Positions 34,723-45,916 of a stretch of DNA of 64,000 nucleotides are shown here, piece after piece. Every line of letters starts with the position of its first letter. The first letter of the stretch is position 1. The DNA is from Ilyonectria destructans (lineage: Eukaryota; Ascomycota; Sordariomycetes; Hypocreales; Nectriaceae), in contig JAHEWK010000001.1 in the NCBI GenBank assembly GCA_020740775.1, forward strand, positions 7,068,001 through 7,132,000, in the 5' to 3' direction. Under the pieces are notes generated by a model. The model saw only the letters and a program-made list of their open reading frames with translations, was not told the origin of the DNA and did no database searches. A program made the position numbers and the translations under genes.

Positions 34723-34899
34723 ATCTCCTTGACAGCGGAAATGCTTGTGGGGAGCTCAGGACTTCCCCACATTGAATAAATACTAGACTTTCTATGGTCG
34801 GCTCTGCCAAAGATAAAGTATTCGCTAACTGAATTGTGTACCTGCTTAACCCCGATTTGTCCACAGCGCCCCCACAAGCATTTCCGCTGTCAAGGAGAT
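34723..34899. mobile_element. MITE-like element with 30 bp perfect terminal inverted repeats
   Basis: The left arm 34723-34752 begins ATCTCCTTGACAGCGG; the right arm 34870-34899 is its exact reverse complement. The 117 bp interior has no coding capacity. Total length is 177 bp. No clear target-site duplication is visible, so it could also be a palindrome of other origin. The surrounding interval 34068-35305 has no gene. Confidence 0.65.
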
Positions 34900-35305
34900 G
34901 GGACAGAGGTGATCGCCCTTGCGACACACCGTCTGTCACACTTAGCTAGCCTAGTCATCATCATACAGTTCATCAGGTCCTAGCACTGTCCCCGTTATTC
35001 CAAGAGTCACATAATAGGTACATGCGGGGAACCTGACGATGCATCAATCAAGGTGGGGATGTAAGCAGTGTGATGTTGCGATGTGTAACTCAAAATATTA
35101 TTGGAACTTCTATCACAGGTTAATTTAGGTGGGAAATAATGTACCATTCATATTGTGCAGTTTCATTAGTCAGACATCCCTGTAGTAACCCGACTGGAGC
35201 CTCAACACAGTCGAGGGGATATTTACAATGGTAAGAAACGCCAAGTAGAACAACTGCTCTTTGGGCACGGGCCAAAAACACTAAACTAAAACAGTTTCAT
35301 TCAGT

Positions 35306-35572
35306 CCGAAGGACTTCTATTACGACGATAACTTGAAAGTATAACCTCTGCTCTCATTGGCCAAGCGTATCTTATATACCCACTCATCGGGGACTGGTCA
35401 GAATGTATTTTGTGTCCCCACTCTGTAATATCGGCCAGCCTGAAGGACTTCTATTACGACGCTAACTTAAAAGCATAACCTCTGCTCTCATTGGCTAAGC
35501 GTGTCTTATGTACCCACTCATCGGAGACTGGTCAGAATGTGTTTTGTGTCCCCACTCTGTAGTCGGCCAGCC
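35306..35572. repeat. Tandem duplication, two ~134 bp units
   Basis: Unit 1 (35306-35439) and unit 2 (35440-35572) share GAAGGACTTCTATTACGACG at their starts, AACCTCTGCTCTCATTGGC in the middle and CCCACTCTGTA near the ends. Differences are mostly A/G and C/T transitions. The second unit ends about 80 bp before a small gene, so the repeat may be part of its promoter. Confidence 0.75.
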
Positions 35573-35649
35573 ACCATCACACGTCGCCACCAACGCGCAG
35601 CCCTTCCCCATTCTTCCTCATCAATCCGTCCCTTCAATCCAACGTATCC

Positions 35650-35865
35650 ATGGCTGATTTCATCACTTCAACGAAGGTTTGCACGAATTGCAAGCGGGCT
35701 AAGCCGGAAGATCAATTCATGTCGAAGAAAAATTCTTCCATATCATGTGGAAGGCTTACAGTTAACTGTCTCGACTGTAGGAACCGGCAAGCCCCACGCG
35801 CCCCTAATAAGCGTACTGCAGAACATGCCAAGCTACCCCAATACACCGAGAAAGACCGCCATTGA
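35650..35865 (+). CDS. Small CxxC...CxxC putative zinc-binding protein, 71 aa
   Basis: ATG at 35650. VCTNCKRAKPEDQF carries one CxxC pair and VNCLDCRNRQAPR the other, about 25 residues apart, the spacing of a small zinc ribbon or zinc-finger module. Both halves are basic and the C-terminus is polar, with no membrane helix. Similar short CxxC modules occur at the start of many uncharacterised fungal proteins. This one stops after the module, so it may be a remnant of a longer gene or a genuine small protein. It overlaps nothing and converges on the HET pseudogene. Confidence 0.42.
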   Translation: MADFITSTKVCTNCKRAKPEDQFMSKKNSSISCGRLTVNCLDCRNRQAPRAPNKRTAEHAKLPQYTEKDRH

Positions 35866-35934
35866 TAGAACTTGCAATTATGTACACCAATTAACCCACG
35901 TAGTTTAGATCTGACCGCGAAAATCGAATGCGGT

Positions 35935-36850
35935 CTAGCTGTAACCGCTAAATTCTGATTGGTTGTAAGACACAGAGTCGACGACGAGGTCCGTTGTGTT
36001 GAGCTCTGCGCCTTCCAGCACCAGGTCAAGGATTTTCATCCAAGAATTGGTGGTTCCACCGGGAGCCTTCACATCGTTGACAGATGAAACGATGTTCTGA
36101 TGGCTGGCAATTCTCGTCCAAAGCGAAGGAAGCGACTCCTGAACTATCCCCGGGAGGCCTCCTCCCACAGTGTCAACCATCCAGTAGTTGGCCAGCATTA
36201 CCGCTTCTCACGAGACTCTTTCATCTCCGCAATGAACTACAGCCTTCCTGGATAGCCAGGCTTCTTGAACAACCCAGACGCGCCGGAACCAGGGGTAACT
36301 GAAAAACCGCGTCAAGAGTCCGATCAGTCTCGGGAAGATCATGTTCCATTTCTCCGCGTCTCCAAGTTTGTCCTCGTAGGGAAGCTGGCGTTTTGTGGTT
36401 GCTGTCGGGCGTATATTGTCCCGAAAGATGGTGTTGATCATGCCCACCGTTTCCTTAGCAGCGTCGTCGCCGGCGCCCGGCCACACCACGACGGAGGCGG
36501 CTTTCGTATATATCTCGCCCATGATACTCACCTAGCTACCGCGCTCGGGCTTGTCCTCCTGATTGATGCACACTGCATCCACCCAGAGCAGTCGGCTTGT
36601 TGTATATCCCTTCAGGAGGTGTCTGAGAGCTTCGCAGAGATTGGTGATGATGCTCAAATTGTGCGTCGGTGAATCATCGTCTGGACCAGGAAGGCCGGGT
36701 CTGCCGATCGACACCTTCATTGATTTCTTGTTTTCTGGGCTTCCTCAGCAGTATGATAGTGCTTCGAAAGGTGGCATCCAGGGAGCATCCAGCGCGATAG
36801 TCACCAAGTGGCAAGAGATCGGCTCCTCTGGCTCACCGAGATGCAGGTAA
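35935..36850 (-). pseudogene. HET-domain (heterokaryon incompatibility) gene with three RIP-type nonsense codons
   Basis: HET proteins trigger cell death when incompatible fungi fuse. The reading frame is continuous on the minus strand but for three stops. FEALSYC is followed by TGA at about 36742 where Trp is expected. LLWVDAVCINQEDKPERGS ends in TAG at about 36535 where Gln precedes VSIMGEIYTKAASVVVWPG. HCGDERVS is followed by TGA at about 36208, again where Trp fits. Each is explained by one G-to-A or C-to-T change, the RIP signature. The C-terminal part after NTTD diverges and ends at 35935, much shorter than typical HET proteins. At the 5' side the frame meets a copia fragment. Confidence 0.8.
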
Positions 36851-36854
36851 AGGA

Positions 36855-37030
36855 GTCTAATCTCTTGATAGTCTGCTGGTTATCACATTGAATGTGAATG
36901 CGTTCCTCTTCCAGCTTGATTCCTAGCTCTTTCACTAGCCGGGAAATAACATAGCTTCCTTGGCTGCTTGTGATAAGGCTAGTAGCTCGGCCTCGGTTGT
37001 TGAAGTTGTAACTGTTGCTTGCTTGTTGGA
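36855..37030 (-). mobile_element. Ty1/copia RNase H fragment
   Basis: On the minus strand KQATVTTSTTEAELLALSQA is the diagnostic copia RNase H string. After a frame change at about 36950 come ISRLVKELGIKLEE and RIHIQCDNQQT, which complete the D-E-D region. Only about 60 codons remain. It abuts the 5' side of the HET pseudogene directly, so an insertion or rearrangement broke that gene. Confidence 0.8.
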
Positions 37031-38258
37031 GGGTATTTAAACAAATACAAGGGCGGGGGGAATTTCAGTCTAAATTTTCAGAACTTAATATGTCGGAGTT
37101 TACCAAGCCCCGGGAAATAATGGGCGTATGAATATGGAGGGGGGGTTATTGCTACCTCTCCTTAGGATCTCTACACCAAAATTCACCGACCGGATATCAC
37201 CGACGGCAGATATATAGAAGTCTCCGTCGGGAGATAGATAAGAGGGCGGGGTAAACATCCAGTAATAGTGCGTCTAAATTTACACTACTCTGTATCTCCA
37301 CAACCCATCCGAACCACCGGAAATAATCAGGCGCCTTGCGGCACCGGCAATAACAGTGATCAGTGGTCAATCAGGCTTGGAGATGGAAGGTAGCCACGGT
37401 ACGCACCGGGTCATCCACCGGGGAGTTTCTCGCCTCTCACCACCTCAGACAGAACAGTCCAATAAATAAATCACTTAAATTACCGAATTGTGTCTCGTAA
37501 TGCAAGTTTAATAATACCCGCAGCTAAATTGATGACACTTCGAAAAGAACTGCTGTAAATTCCGCCCGCCATAAATTACTTTCAATTGAACGGATGCAGT
37601 AAAGACGTGCGCATGAATGGACATCGCAGTATCAAACGATTTCCAAGGGGATATGTTTACTCCCAAATAGTCTACTAAACTACACCTTCGTATTCCAGCA
37701 TGTTTAAATATTTTGCTCTCGCGGGATCTCAATCCATATAGGGTAGTGTTGTCCGTGTTCTATATATTTTGTGAGCTTTATTACATGAGCGCTACAGGTG
37801 TGATATCTCATCAATGGTAAGGCGGGGTTAGGATCCTGTTGGATCCGATACGGTCAATTTGATCAGGATGATGGCGCTCAAGACGATAAAGACCAAAGAT
37901 GATAATTGTCTTGATCTGGGATGCGTCCGGCCCTCCTCTTTTCTGGAAAGGGGTTTTATGTCATCTCACGCCCCTCTGACTAAGGCTAGGATATCGATCT
38001 CTCAGAGCTTTCGTATACAGGGTAACAGTCCAACAGATCCTAAATACCGCGCCGGTGATTTACCATTGGTCGGTCCGTGTCTGTTCAACTTGTATGACGT
38101 TATACCTACTAGCGATTTCATGCTAAACATCCCACGTTCACGTCTGGAATCGTTGGCGTCGTTCGCGTCTTGCTATGTATTAGTGTATTTAACCCCTTGC
38201 TTCTCATTCTTTTCGCTCTTTGTTTATCAGAAGACAATATATTTGAAATCACCGACAC
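37031..38258. other. Intergenic region, no gene seen
   Basis: About 1.2 kb between the copia fragment and the aldehyde dehydrogenase. Moderately AT-rich, short frames only. The last few hundred bases must be the dehydrogenase promoter; a CT-rich tract precedes its ATG. Confidence 0.5.
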
Positions 38259-39836
38259 ATGTACGACATGGCTTCTTTGAACACCAACCTGGTTGCCCCG
38301 AATGGCAGGGAGATCAATCTTTCCACTGGTCTCTTCATCAATAATGAATTTGTGCCTGGAAACGCTCCTCATATTGACAGCATCAACCCCTCAAACGAAA
38401 TGGTCATATGTTCTGTTGAAGCCGCCTCAGTCGAAGATGTCGAGACGGCCGTAAAGGCCGCACGGGCTGCTTTCAATAACACGACATGGCGGGATATGCC
38501 ACCCCCAGCTCGTGGTGCGCTAATCAACAAGCTTGCCGACCTTATCGACGCAGACAAAGAGACCCTAGCCACACTGGAATCATGGGATAACGGCAAGCCG
38601 TACCAAGTCGCCCTGACCGAGGACCTCGAGGAGGTTACTTCGGTCCTTCGCTACTATGCGGGCTGGGCAGATAAGATCCACGGGCAGACCATGACAAACG
38701 TGGGGCCAGACTCGTACAAGTTTGGATATACCATCCGGGAGCCAATCGGAGTTTGTGGGCAGATCATCCCATGGAATTATCCCCTAGGTATGGTCGCGTA
38801 TCTCGAAGACTTGTGGCCTTGCTGACGACGGAACTCATTAGCCATGGCCTCTTGGAAGTTGGGCCCTGCCCTTGCATGCGGGAATACCATCGTTCTCAAG
38901 CCAGCAGAGCAGACGCCCCTCTCTATTCTCCACCTCGCGAGCCTCATACCAAAGGCGGGCTTCCCGCCAGGCGTGATCAATATCGTCAATGGCCTCGGAC
39001 CTATAGCTGGAGCTGCTCTCGCTAGCAGCTTGGATGTCGACAAGATTGCCTTTACCGGCAGCACTTCTACAGCGAGGCATATCATGAAACTCGCCAGCGT
39101 CAACCTCAAGGACATCACGCTGGAGACGGGCGGAAAGTCGCCCATCATTGTGTTCCCAGACGCCGACCTGGATCAGGCAAGCAAGTGGGCCAATGTCGGC
39201 TTGATGAGCAACCAGGGTCAAATTTGCACGGCAACATCTAGAATGCTTGTGCACCGTGATGTTTATGACGAGTTTTTGGATCTTCTCAGCAAGTCAATTG
39301 CCACCATAAACGTCGTCGGCGACCCATTCGAAGAGAGCACGTTCCAGGGGCCGCAGGTCTCACGGGCCCAATACGAACGTGTGCTGGGCTTTATAGAGCG
39401 TGCCAACCAGGAGGGCGCCAAGTTGGTCCATGGCGGCAGAAAGGTGGCGGGTAAACAAGGCGGTAGGGGTTTCTTCCTCGAACCCACAGTCTTCAGCAAC
39501 GTCACCGAGGACATGGAGCTGTTCAGGGAGGAAGTTTTTGGCCCCGTAGCGGCCGTCACCCCCTTCAACACGGAGGACGAGGCGCTGCGCCTAGCCAACA
39601 CATCTCGGTACGGCCTTGGTGCCTCCATCTTCACCAAAGACGTCGAAAGGGCTCATCGGCTCGCTGCCAAAGTTGAGTCTGGCCAAGTGTGGATCAATAG
39701 TAGCAACGACGGCGATGTGAGGATGCCATTTGGGGGCGTCAAGCAAAGTGGCATCGGCAGGGAGTTGGGCGAGAGTGGGTTGAATGCATACTGCCAGACG
39801 AAGGCAGTGCATATAAACCTGTCCCTCAAGATCTAA
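38259..39836 (+). CDS. NAD(P)-dependent aldehyde dehydrogenase
   Basis: Oxidises an aldehyde to the acid. There are two exons with a 54 bp intron at 38788-38841 (GTATGG/TAG) joining NYPL to AMASWKLGPALACGN. The start is ATG 38259 or the second ATG at 38268. The cofactor-site strings CGQIIPWNYPL, LKPAEQTPLS and FTGSTSTARHIM are present. The catalytic Glu lies in LETGGKSP and the nucleophile Cys in NQGQICTATSR; EEVFGPVAAVTPF and MPFGGVKQSGIGRELG close the protein. Length, about 507 residues, is normal for the class 1/2 family, with no targeting peptide, so it is probably cytosolic. Its place at the edge of a run of amine/amide enzymes suggests it handles an aldehyde released by an oxidase or transaminase there; that is inference. 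Confidence 0.92.
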
Positions 39837-39872
39837 GTATGCATGCAAGGCAGAGGGATCGGGCGCGTATGG

Positions 39873-41488
39873 TTATATCAAGGGCACAATCAACTGCATT
39901 TCGGTACAAGTCTGTTCCAGGCTCAGATACTCGGTAGAAGACGGCAATGGACCTTGCCAGAGCCGGTTCAAAATTTCCTTCAAGCGGGCCGTGTGATCCA
40001 TGGTATAAAGCTGACCAATGTCATCAAGGAGCTGTATGACATCTTCACGACGTCCTCGTGTAGTGTCCAGGCACTCGCAGCCAACTACGGCAATGGGCCA
40101 GAGCATGGCGTTTCCGATGGAAAGACTGTGCGACCGGCCCAATTCGACCAGGATGCGAACGTTGATGATGATCTCGTTGACATAATCCTCCGTCTGTTCC
40201 TTCCGATCCGCTCGCATGGGTTCTAATAGATTTGAATGAAGGCCGCAACCCCTCCAGAGGAAGACGAGACTGGCTTTCCTCAGTGTCTCCCAGGCGGTGC
40301 GCACTGCCAATTCCTGGAATGATGACATGCCGCTCATGAAGCTCGGGATTTTCCATTCTCTCAGAGCCATCTCGAAGTCATAGCTGGACCACGCTGGAAG
40401 GGCGGGGGAGGCTGAGAGATAAAGTGTTAGCGCAGTTGGCCCTCTTTAGGAGAGCGAGGAGAAAGCCAAGAATGAGCAAGGGGATTTGTCAGACTCACGC
40501 ATCGCGGCGTCGGTTATGGACGAGGCAAATAGAAACCGACAACAATAGACGTGGAAATTATCGTCGGCAAACTCGGATATCTGGGCAATAATGTCAACCA
40601 ACGATTCGGGATAGCCTATGGTGATTTCCAAGGGCGTGAAGGCACCACTGGGCCGGTCCTTGACGCGAGGCATCATCCAACTCAGCCAAGCCTTGTGCGA
40701 AAGCTGGCTGCGACCCAACGACAGTGCGGATATGTCCTGGAACGCGCAGAAACTCATGAGAAACGTGCCGAGAGGCGTGCTAGCAAGGTCAGACCGGTTG
40801 GCGCAGCGGACAAGGCTGAGCATGCCGCGGTGGTGGTGAACCCAGCTACCATCGCACTGAGGGATGGTGAAGGTGCTTAGAAGCAGCGACAGGGCGAGAA
40901 GCTTGTGGATGTGGTGCGCGTCTCTGATGCCAGAGCTGGCAGCCCTGATTTCAGCACGCAGCTCAGACAGAGCAACCTGGTGGTGGTGCAGGTCCTGGGA
41001 CGAGCGCTCGGCGCCGCGCACTGAGAGAGCGAGCAGTCCGTGGAGGATGGAGAAGGATTGCAGGCCGAGCGGCAGTATCATGTCCAGCAGCGACGGACTC
41101 CGGGGCTCGTTGATGGCCGTGAACGCTATCCTGCAGCGCCTCACTACTGTAAGCGCGACTGCGATCAGTGACGATTCTGACGCATCGGGCATTGTGCAGC
41201 GGGTCACACAGACTTACAGCGGCGTAGATTCTGCGTCTCGATGCCTGACAGACCGAGCCCGAGCGGCCACACCAACGGGGCGAGGGGCGTTGCGGCCATT
41301 CGAGCGAGCTTGGTTGGGAGCAGAGCAGCATACGAGGAGTGCGGAGTATACGAGTATCCGAGTATGCCAGAATAAATGGCCGACGGCGAGATAAAGTCGA
41401 ACAGTGAGCGACAGTACGTAAGCACCCCGGCAGATGTCCGGCATGCACCCGGCATCCGGCATCGGGGATCCGGCATCTGGTCCGGCAT
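39873..41488 (-). CDS. Fungal transcription-factor-domain protein without visible zinc cluster
   Basis: The 3' end is at 39873, only 37 bp from the dehydrogenase stop (convergent). Exons hold a fungal-specific regulator domain (Fungal_trans_2 type): LPLGLQSFSILHGLLALSVR, HIHKLLALSLLLSTFT, HHRGMLSLVRCANR, and further on ALREWKIPSFMSG and QTEDYVNEIIINVRILVELG. Introns lie near 41212-41155 and 40490-40410. The 5' end is uncertain: ATG 41488 gives a low-complexity leader encoded by the CCGGCAT repeats, while ATG 41299 gives a shorter one. I find no Cys6 motif upstream, unlike most relatives, so it may have lost DNA binding or an exon was missed. It is divergent from a true Zn2Cys6 gene 157 bp away. 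Confidence 0.7.
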
Positions 41489-41502
41489 CTGGTCCGGCGT
41501 CT
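41437..41502. promoter_or_regulatory. CCGGCAT repeat cluster between two divergent regulators
   Basis: At least five near-copies of CCGGCAT, some spaced 12 bp apart (CCGGCATCTGGT), lie within 66 bp. CGG triplets are the half-sites recognised by Zn2Cys6 regulators. The cluster sits about 145-210 bp upstream of the plus-strand regulator start and overlaps the uncertain 5' end of the minus-strand one. A cis-regulatory role is inference. Confidence 0.4.
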
Positions 41503-41644
41503 CCACAACCCGTTCCGCACTCGACGCGCTTCATTCCGCGGCAATTGAGCTGATTCCCATCGTTGCCCGTTGGCATCGCCCACGCGACGTCGGCATCCGA
41601 CTTGCTCGACTGCCTGCCATCGAGCCTCCATTTGCGTCCTCTAA

Positions 41645-44062
41645 ATGCTCGCCGCCCAGCGCGCCTGTGATAGGTGCTGTTCGCTCGTAAGTCCCCCCAA
41701 GCCTCCGGCCAGTAGCCTCCTCCGCGTGCCGTGTGTCTCACATCATCCGCCGCCTAGAAAACCCAATGCGACGGCTCCAATCCCTGTGGCCGTTGTAGGA
41801 GACTGCAGATCCCCTGCGTCAGTAATCGGCCACTTCGTCGGCACGGTCGCCCTAGCAAGCATCGCGCACGCAATGCGAACTCTTTGGCTTCATCGCCTGT
41901 GCCAGCGGGGCCGCCCGTGATGAATGACGAGGCCAATGATACCCGTATTGTAGAGCAGGGAGGAATTGTGATGGAATCGTCTGAGACTGAGTTTGATGGC
42001 CGAGACAATAATGCCCATAACGACAATGATAACAACGATAACAACCATGAGAGCGATAACGACGACGGCAACGACGACGGAAATCAAGGCAACAACGACA
42101 TGCCAGTGTTGGACGAGGACCCTAATGACGACAACAATGCCAGCAACCTTGCTACCGATTCTAACCCAAGAACCCCCTCACGATGGCTGACGACATACTC
42201 CAGTCCTACGTGTTTAAACACCCTCGCCGACATCAATTTTGATCCCAGCGCGGCATCCGCTTTACTCGAGCACACCTTATCCAAGACCACAGACTTGGGC
42301 ATCTTTGGCATCTTGAACCATCCCCAGCTCAGTATCAGCCTCGGTGCCGGATGCCTTGACGAGCGGTATGACGCCGATCCTCACAGCGCCCAGGAACTGG
42401 TCTTCGCCATGCTGGCCATGACCATCGAGCTCGACCCGACAACCCTGCCGCCCCATCTCCGCCCCAACAAGGACATGCTCGTCGACACGCTGCGCATCGA
42501 GTTCCTGAAGCTCATTCCCACCCTCACGTGGAAGTCGGCCGATCTCCGCCTCTCCCAGTGCGCGGCGCTGGTGCTGGCTAGCTACACATGGAGCCTGAAG
42601 CAGGGCCTCGTCGAGATCGCCGGTCGGTGGAACGACCTGGCTAGGCTCATATGGGATGAAATCAAACAGAGTAAAAGAGTTATTTCATCGTCGCCGCTGG
42701 TCAGCAGGTATGTTCGTCCGACTATGAAATGGTCGGCGGTAACTCATTGCTGTAGCATCGGCAACGCCATTCAACTGCAGAACGCGTGAGTTTCTGGACT
42801 AAATGAGTCAAGTTCTTGCCGTGTAAGCCGGCAGCTAACGTTTGATTTATCTCACCTATCAGTGTTCTAGGTCTGCTACACCTTTCTGGCGCCACTTTGC
42901 CAATTGATTTGAATAGCGTCACGACCGCTAGTCAAGAGAACCACAGCCACAACCCTCATATGCGTGGATCCGTGGCATCTACAGCCGACAACAGTGGCGA
43001 TGGCAACTATTTTGCCCTCTTCCTGCCTCTACTCAAGTAAACAACAAGTAATCCATCCAGCAATGCTTAGCATGTCGCTGACTATTTTCCTAGACCTCTG
43101 CAAGAAGTTTCTAAACTGACACGACAACCTGTGGCCATGAGCCGGGTCCGAGATTCCCTAGAACTGTTCTACCTCGAATTTCCACCGACCTTGCTGGAAT
43201 TTGCTTCTCTTGCCCACCCATACCAGGCGGAATCCATGGTGTGGGTGCATGGGATATTCATCCTCACGTGTAAGAATTCAACAAACCTTTTGAGCCTCGG
43301 TGGTAGGAGCGTGCTGACCCCTGTTCAGTTGTCCGCCAGGACCTTCTTGACATACTCATCGACAAGAGCATAACCTTGTACCCCGAATTCTACTCAGCTG
43401 TGGAACATGCACTCCTGCTGAGCGAGGTAGGCACATCTCACCTCACCCATGAATGAAGCGTTGTGCTGATAGAACTGGCCCTCTAGGTTCTTCCCACGCT
43501 CATGGCACTAGATCCTGGCGGACAAAGGCTTTGTCCAGCAACCGTGGTCTTTATTCTCATATCCTCGTCCATTACTGCTGCTGCCCTGTGGCTATTCCAC
43601 TGCCCTGTTGACTCTGATGAGCCTATGACCATGATAGGCGACGTACCAGATGCGCTGGTTATCACGGCCACATCCCTCCTCCAATTTCTCGAGGCAGTCA
43701 TGTGCACGGAATCGCGGTACGATGTCAAACTCATCCGAGCCGTCTACGACATTCTCTCGAGCCTCTCAACTGGCTTGAATTACGAGTCCTACCACACCCT
43801 GCACAGCGCCCTGTACGAGTTGGCACACTACCGGTGGCACGAAGACGGTTCTGGGGTGAGAAGGCTGCCAGAAGGCCCTATGGATGGGATCGTGCAGATT
43901 TGGCCCGCTCGTGCTGAAGGGCCATCTCCGTTTCTCATGCAACTGCCCCCCGTAGCAAGGGTCGAGGACATGATGATGACAATAGACACCATCAAATCGA
44001 TAGCCTCTCCAGAGGCTAGGATCTGCCGCAAAGGATGCTTTGATCTAAGTATTCAGTTTTAA
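41645..44062 (+). CDS. Zn2Cys6 fungal transcription factor
   Basis: Probable pathway regulator of the neighbouring catabolic genes. The zinc cluster is split by an intron at 41687-41757: exon 1 encodes MLAAQRACDRCCSL and exon 2 continues KTQCDGSNPCGRCRRLQIPC. The joined pattern is CX2CX6CX5CX2CX6C, exactly canonical. A basic linker (RPLRRHGRPSKHRAR) follows, then a long Asp/Asn-rich stretch at about residues 85-125, then a fungal regulator domain spread over about five more exons (LADINFDPSAASALLEHTL, LGIFGILNHPQLS, RVRDSLELFYLEFPPT, YPEFYSAVEHALLLSE). It ends at 44062. The acidic Asn-rich part may act in activation. Total is about 680 residues. Later intron borders are inferred from frame. 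Confidence 0.83.
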
Positions 44063-44240
44063 AGGTGGTCTGTGAGATTTGCAAGACTGCAGGGTCATCA
44101 TCTGTTCGATCTAGGGAACCCTCAGACTGAACTAGATGATCCGACGATGTAACCGTCACTTAGAAATGCAGTTCATGAATACAGAAAAAATTCATCCTCA
44201 TATCTCACTAAGCTCTTCCCGACGAAGGTCCATGGTGGAT

Positions 44241-45916
44241 CTATAGTCTTTCTCGTGGTTCAAGCCGCGATTTCTGCTGGCCGCTGTAGGCTTCCTTCAA
44301 CATCGCCTCCCACCCTGCATTCTTTTGCTTCAATCTCCCCTCAATGTCAAAGTAAAGCGGAGGGACCCTTGCATCAACAGGCTCATGGTGGGCGAGCTGG
44401 ACCAAAGCCTTTATGGCGAGGAAGACCCGGGCCATCCCTACTAAATATTAGCCACACGATCGATCATAGACTATACACACTCACCATGGCCTGTGTACCC
44501 GGCAGCAACAAATTGGCCAGTGCGTCCGGAAAGTTCGCCAATAAATGGAAATTCATCGGCTGTAAATCCCATAATTCCAGACCAGGCGTAACGGGCAGAT
44601 GACTTATCGCCCCATCCCCGTATGTGATCGATGGGAAATTGCAGGAGAGCTTGAACGATTTCTGGAGTGGTGGTCGTGTCATCTATGTCCCCAATGGGCC
44701 CGATAAGCTTCCTTGGATGCGCAAGATCACGACCGCCAAAGATCAGTGGCTTGCCATCAGTAGGCCGCTGGATCATATAGTCAAAGTCGCTGCCCCACTG
44801 TATGCCACATGTGTGGCTAAAGGGGCGAGTTAAGAAGGCAGAAGTTGGCTCAATAGCAACAACATTGCCCTTAACTGGAACGACTTTACCTACAAAGTCA
44901 GAGACTAGATTTGAGATATATCCATTTGTGGCATGGAATACCCTTTTACATATAATACTACCTTTAGCAGTCTTAACATGCCATTTGCCATTTGCTGCTG
45001 CAGAAATAGATAATACTGATGTATTAGTAAAGAGCTGAAGCCCATTAGAAACAGCCTTTTCAATAAGATTGACAGCTAGCTTATAGGGCCAGAGGCTATA
45101 TGCTGGATATGAGACTGCACCAAGGGCATTATTAAAGCGGAATTTCTGTAAGACAATAGCCAGGTCAGTAAGCCAGTCTTAATTTGCACTTTTCCAGTAT
45201 TTTCCTTCTGCTCCATACTCACCTTCTGTGATTGTCCCTTATCGTACGCAATAATGTCGCTCATGTCTCCTCCAGCTTCAAGTTGCATCTTTAACGAGTG
45301 CTTTGCATCCTCCCAGGCCTTTTCATCAAGGAAAATATCCGCAGAATGAGTCTTGACAAGGTCAATAGCCTTATCAAGTCCTTGATCAATGATGAATTGG
45401 GCCAATTCGTTCATGCTTTCGATCTCGTACCGACACAAGATCTTGGCCATCTCAGATCCGTAACGTTCTTCAAAGGTGGCAAAGTGCTTATAGCAATCTG
45501 GCTTGATGTGACCGCCTGCATTGTATATCCAAGGTCAGCCTCGAGCTCTGTTGTTGATAGTCGAGAACCAGGCGTCTAGCAACAAATAACCCTCGCGTTT
45601 ACATACCATTGCGGCCCGTAGCTCCACTGGCAACGCTTCGAGCCTCCAGCATCACCACTTTCTTGTCTGCCAGATGGGGACACCGTGAAAGCAGCTCGTG
45701 GGCTATGAGCGCTCCAGAGATGCCGGATCCAATGATGATGGTATCTGCATATGACGGTAATTCCTCCCCGCTGCTAGGGTATCAGGCGCTGTATATCTCA
45801 AGGGCGCACTGCACGACTCACGAGCAGAAGTTCTCGAGCACTGGATGAGGCTGGCTCAACCAGTACGACGAGGTGGGGTTGGAGATAGGAAGGGAGGCGG
45901 GGTGGCGAAAGCTCAT
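44241..45916 (-). CDS. FAD-dependent oxidoreductase, DAO (D-amino acid/amine oxidase) superfamily
   Basis: Flavoenzyme predicted to oxidise an amine or amino acid. The start is ATG 45916 (MSFRHPASLP); introns follow ENFCS, TGRNG and GQSQK, the last spanning about 45220-45145. The dinucleotide-binding motif IIIGSGISGALIAHEL and the second FAD motif LEARSVASGATGRNGGH are intact. The substrate domain continues with FRFNNALGAVSYPAYSLWPY and VFHATNGYISNLV, and the C-terminus has YAWSGIMGFTADEFPFIGEL and AAGYTGHG, typical of the superfamily. There is no signal peptide. The middle exon (44780-45110) is richer in A/T than its neighbours but has no stops. It lies head-to-head with a paralogue at 46428. 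Confidence 0.82.
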
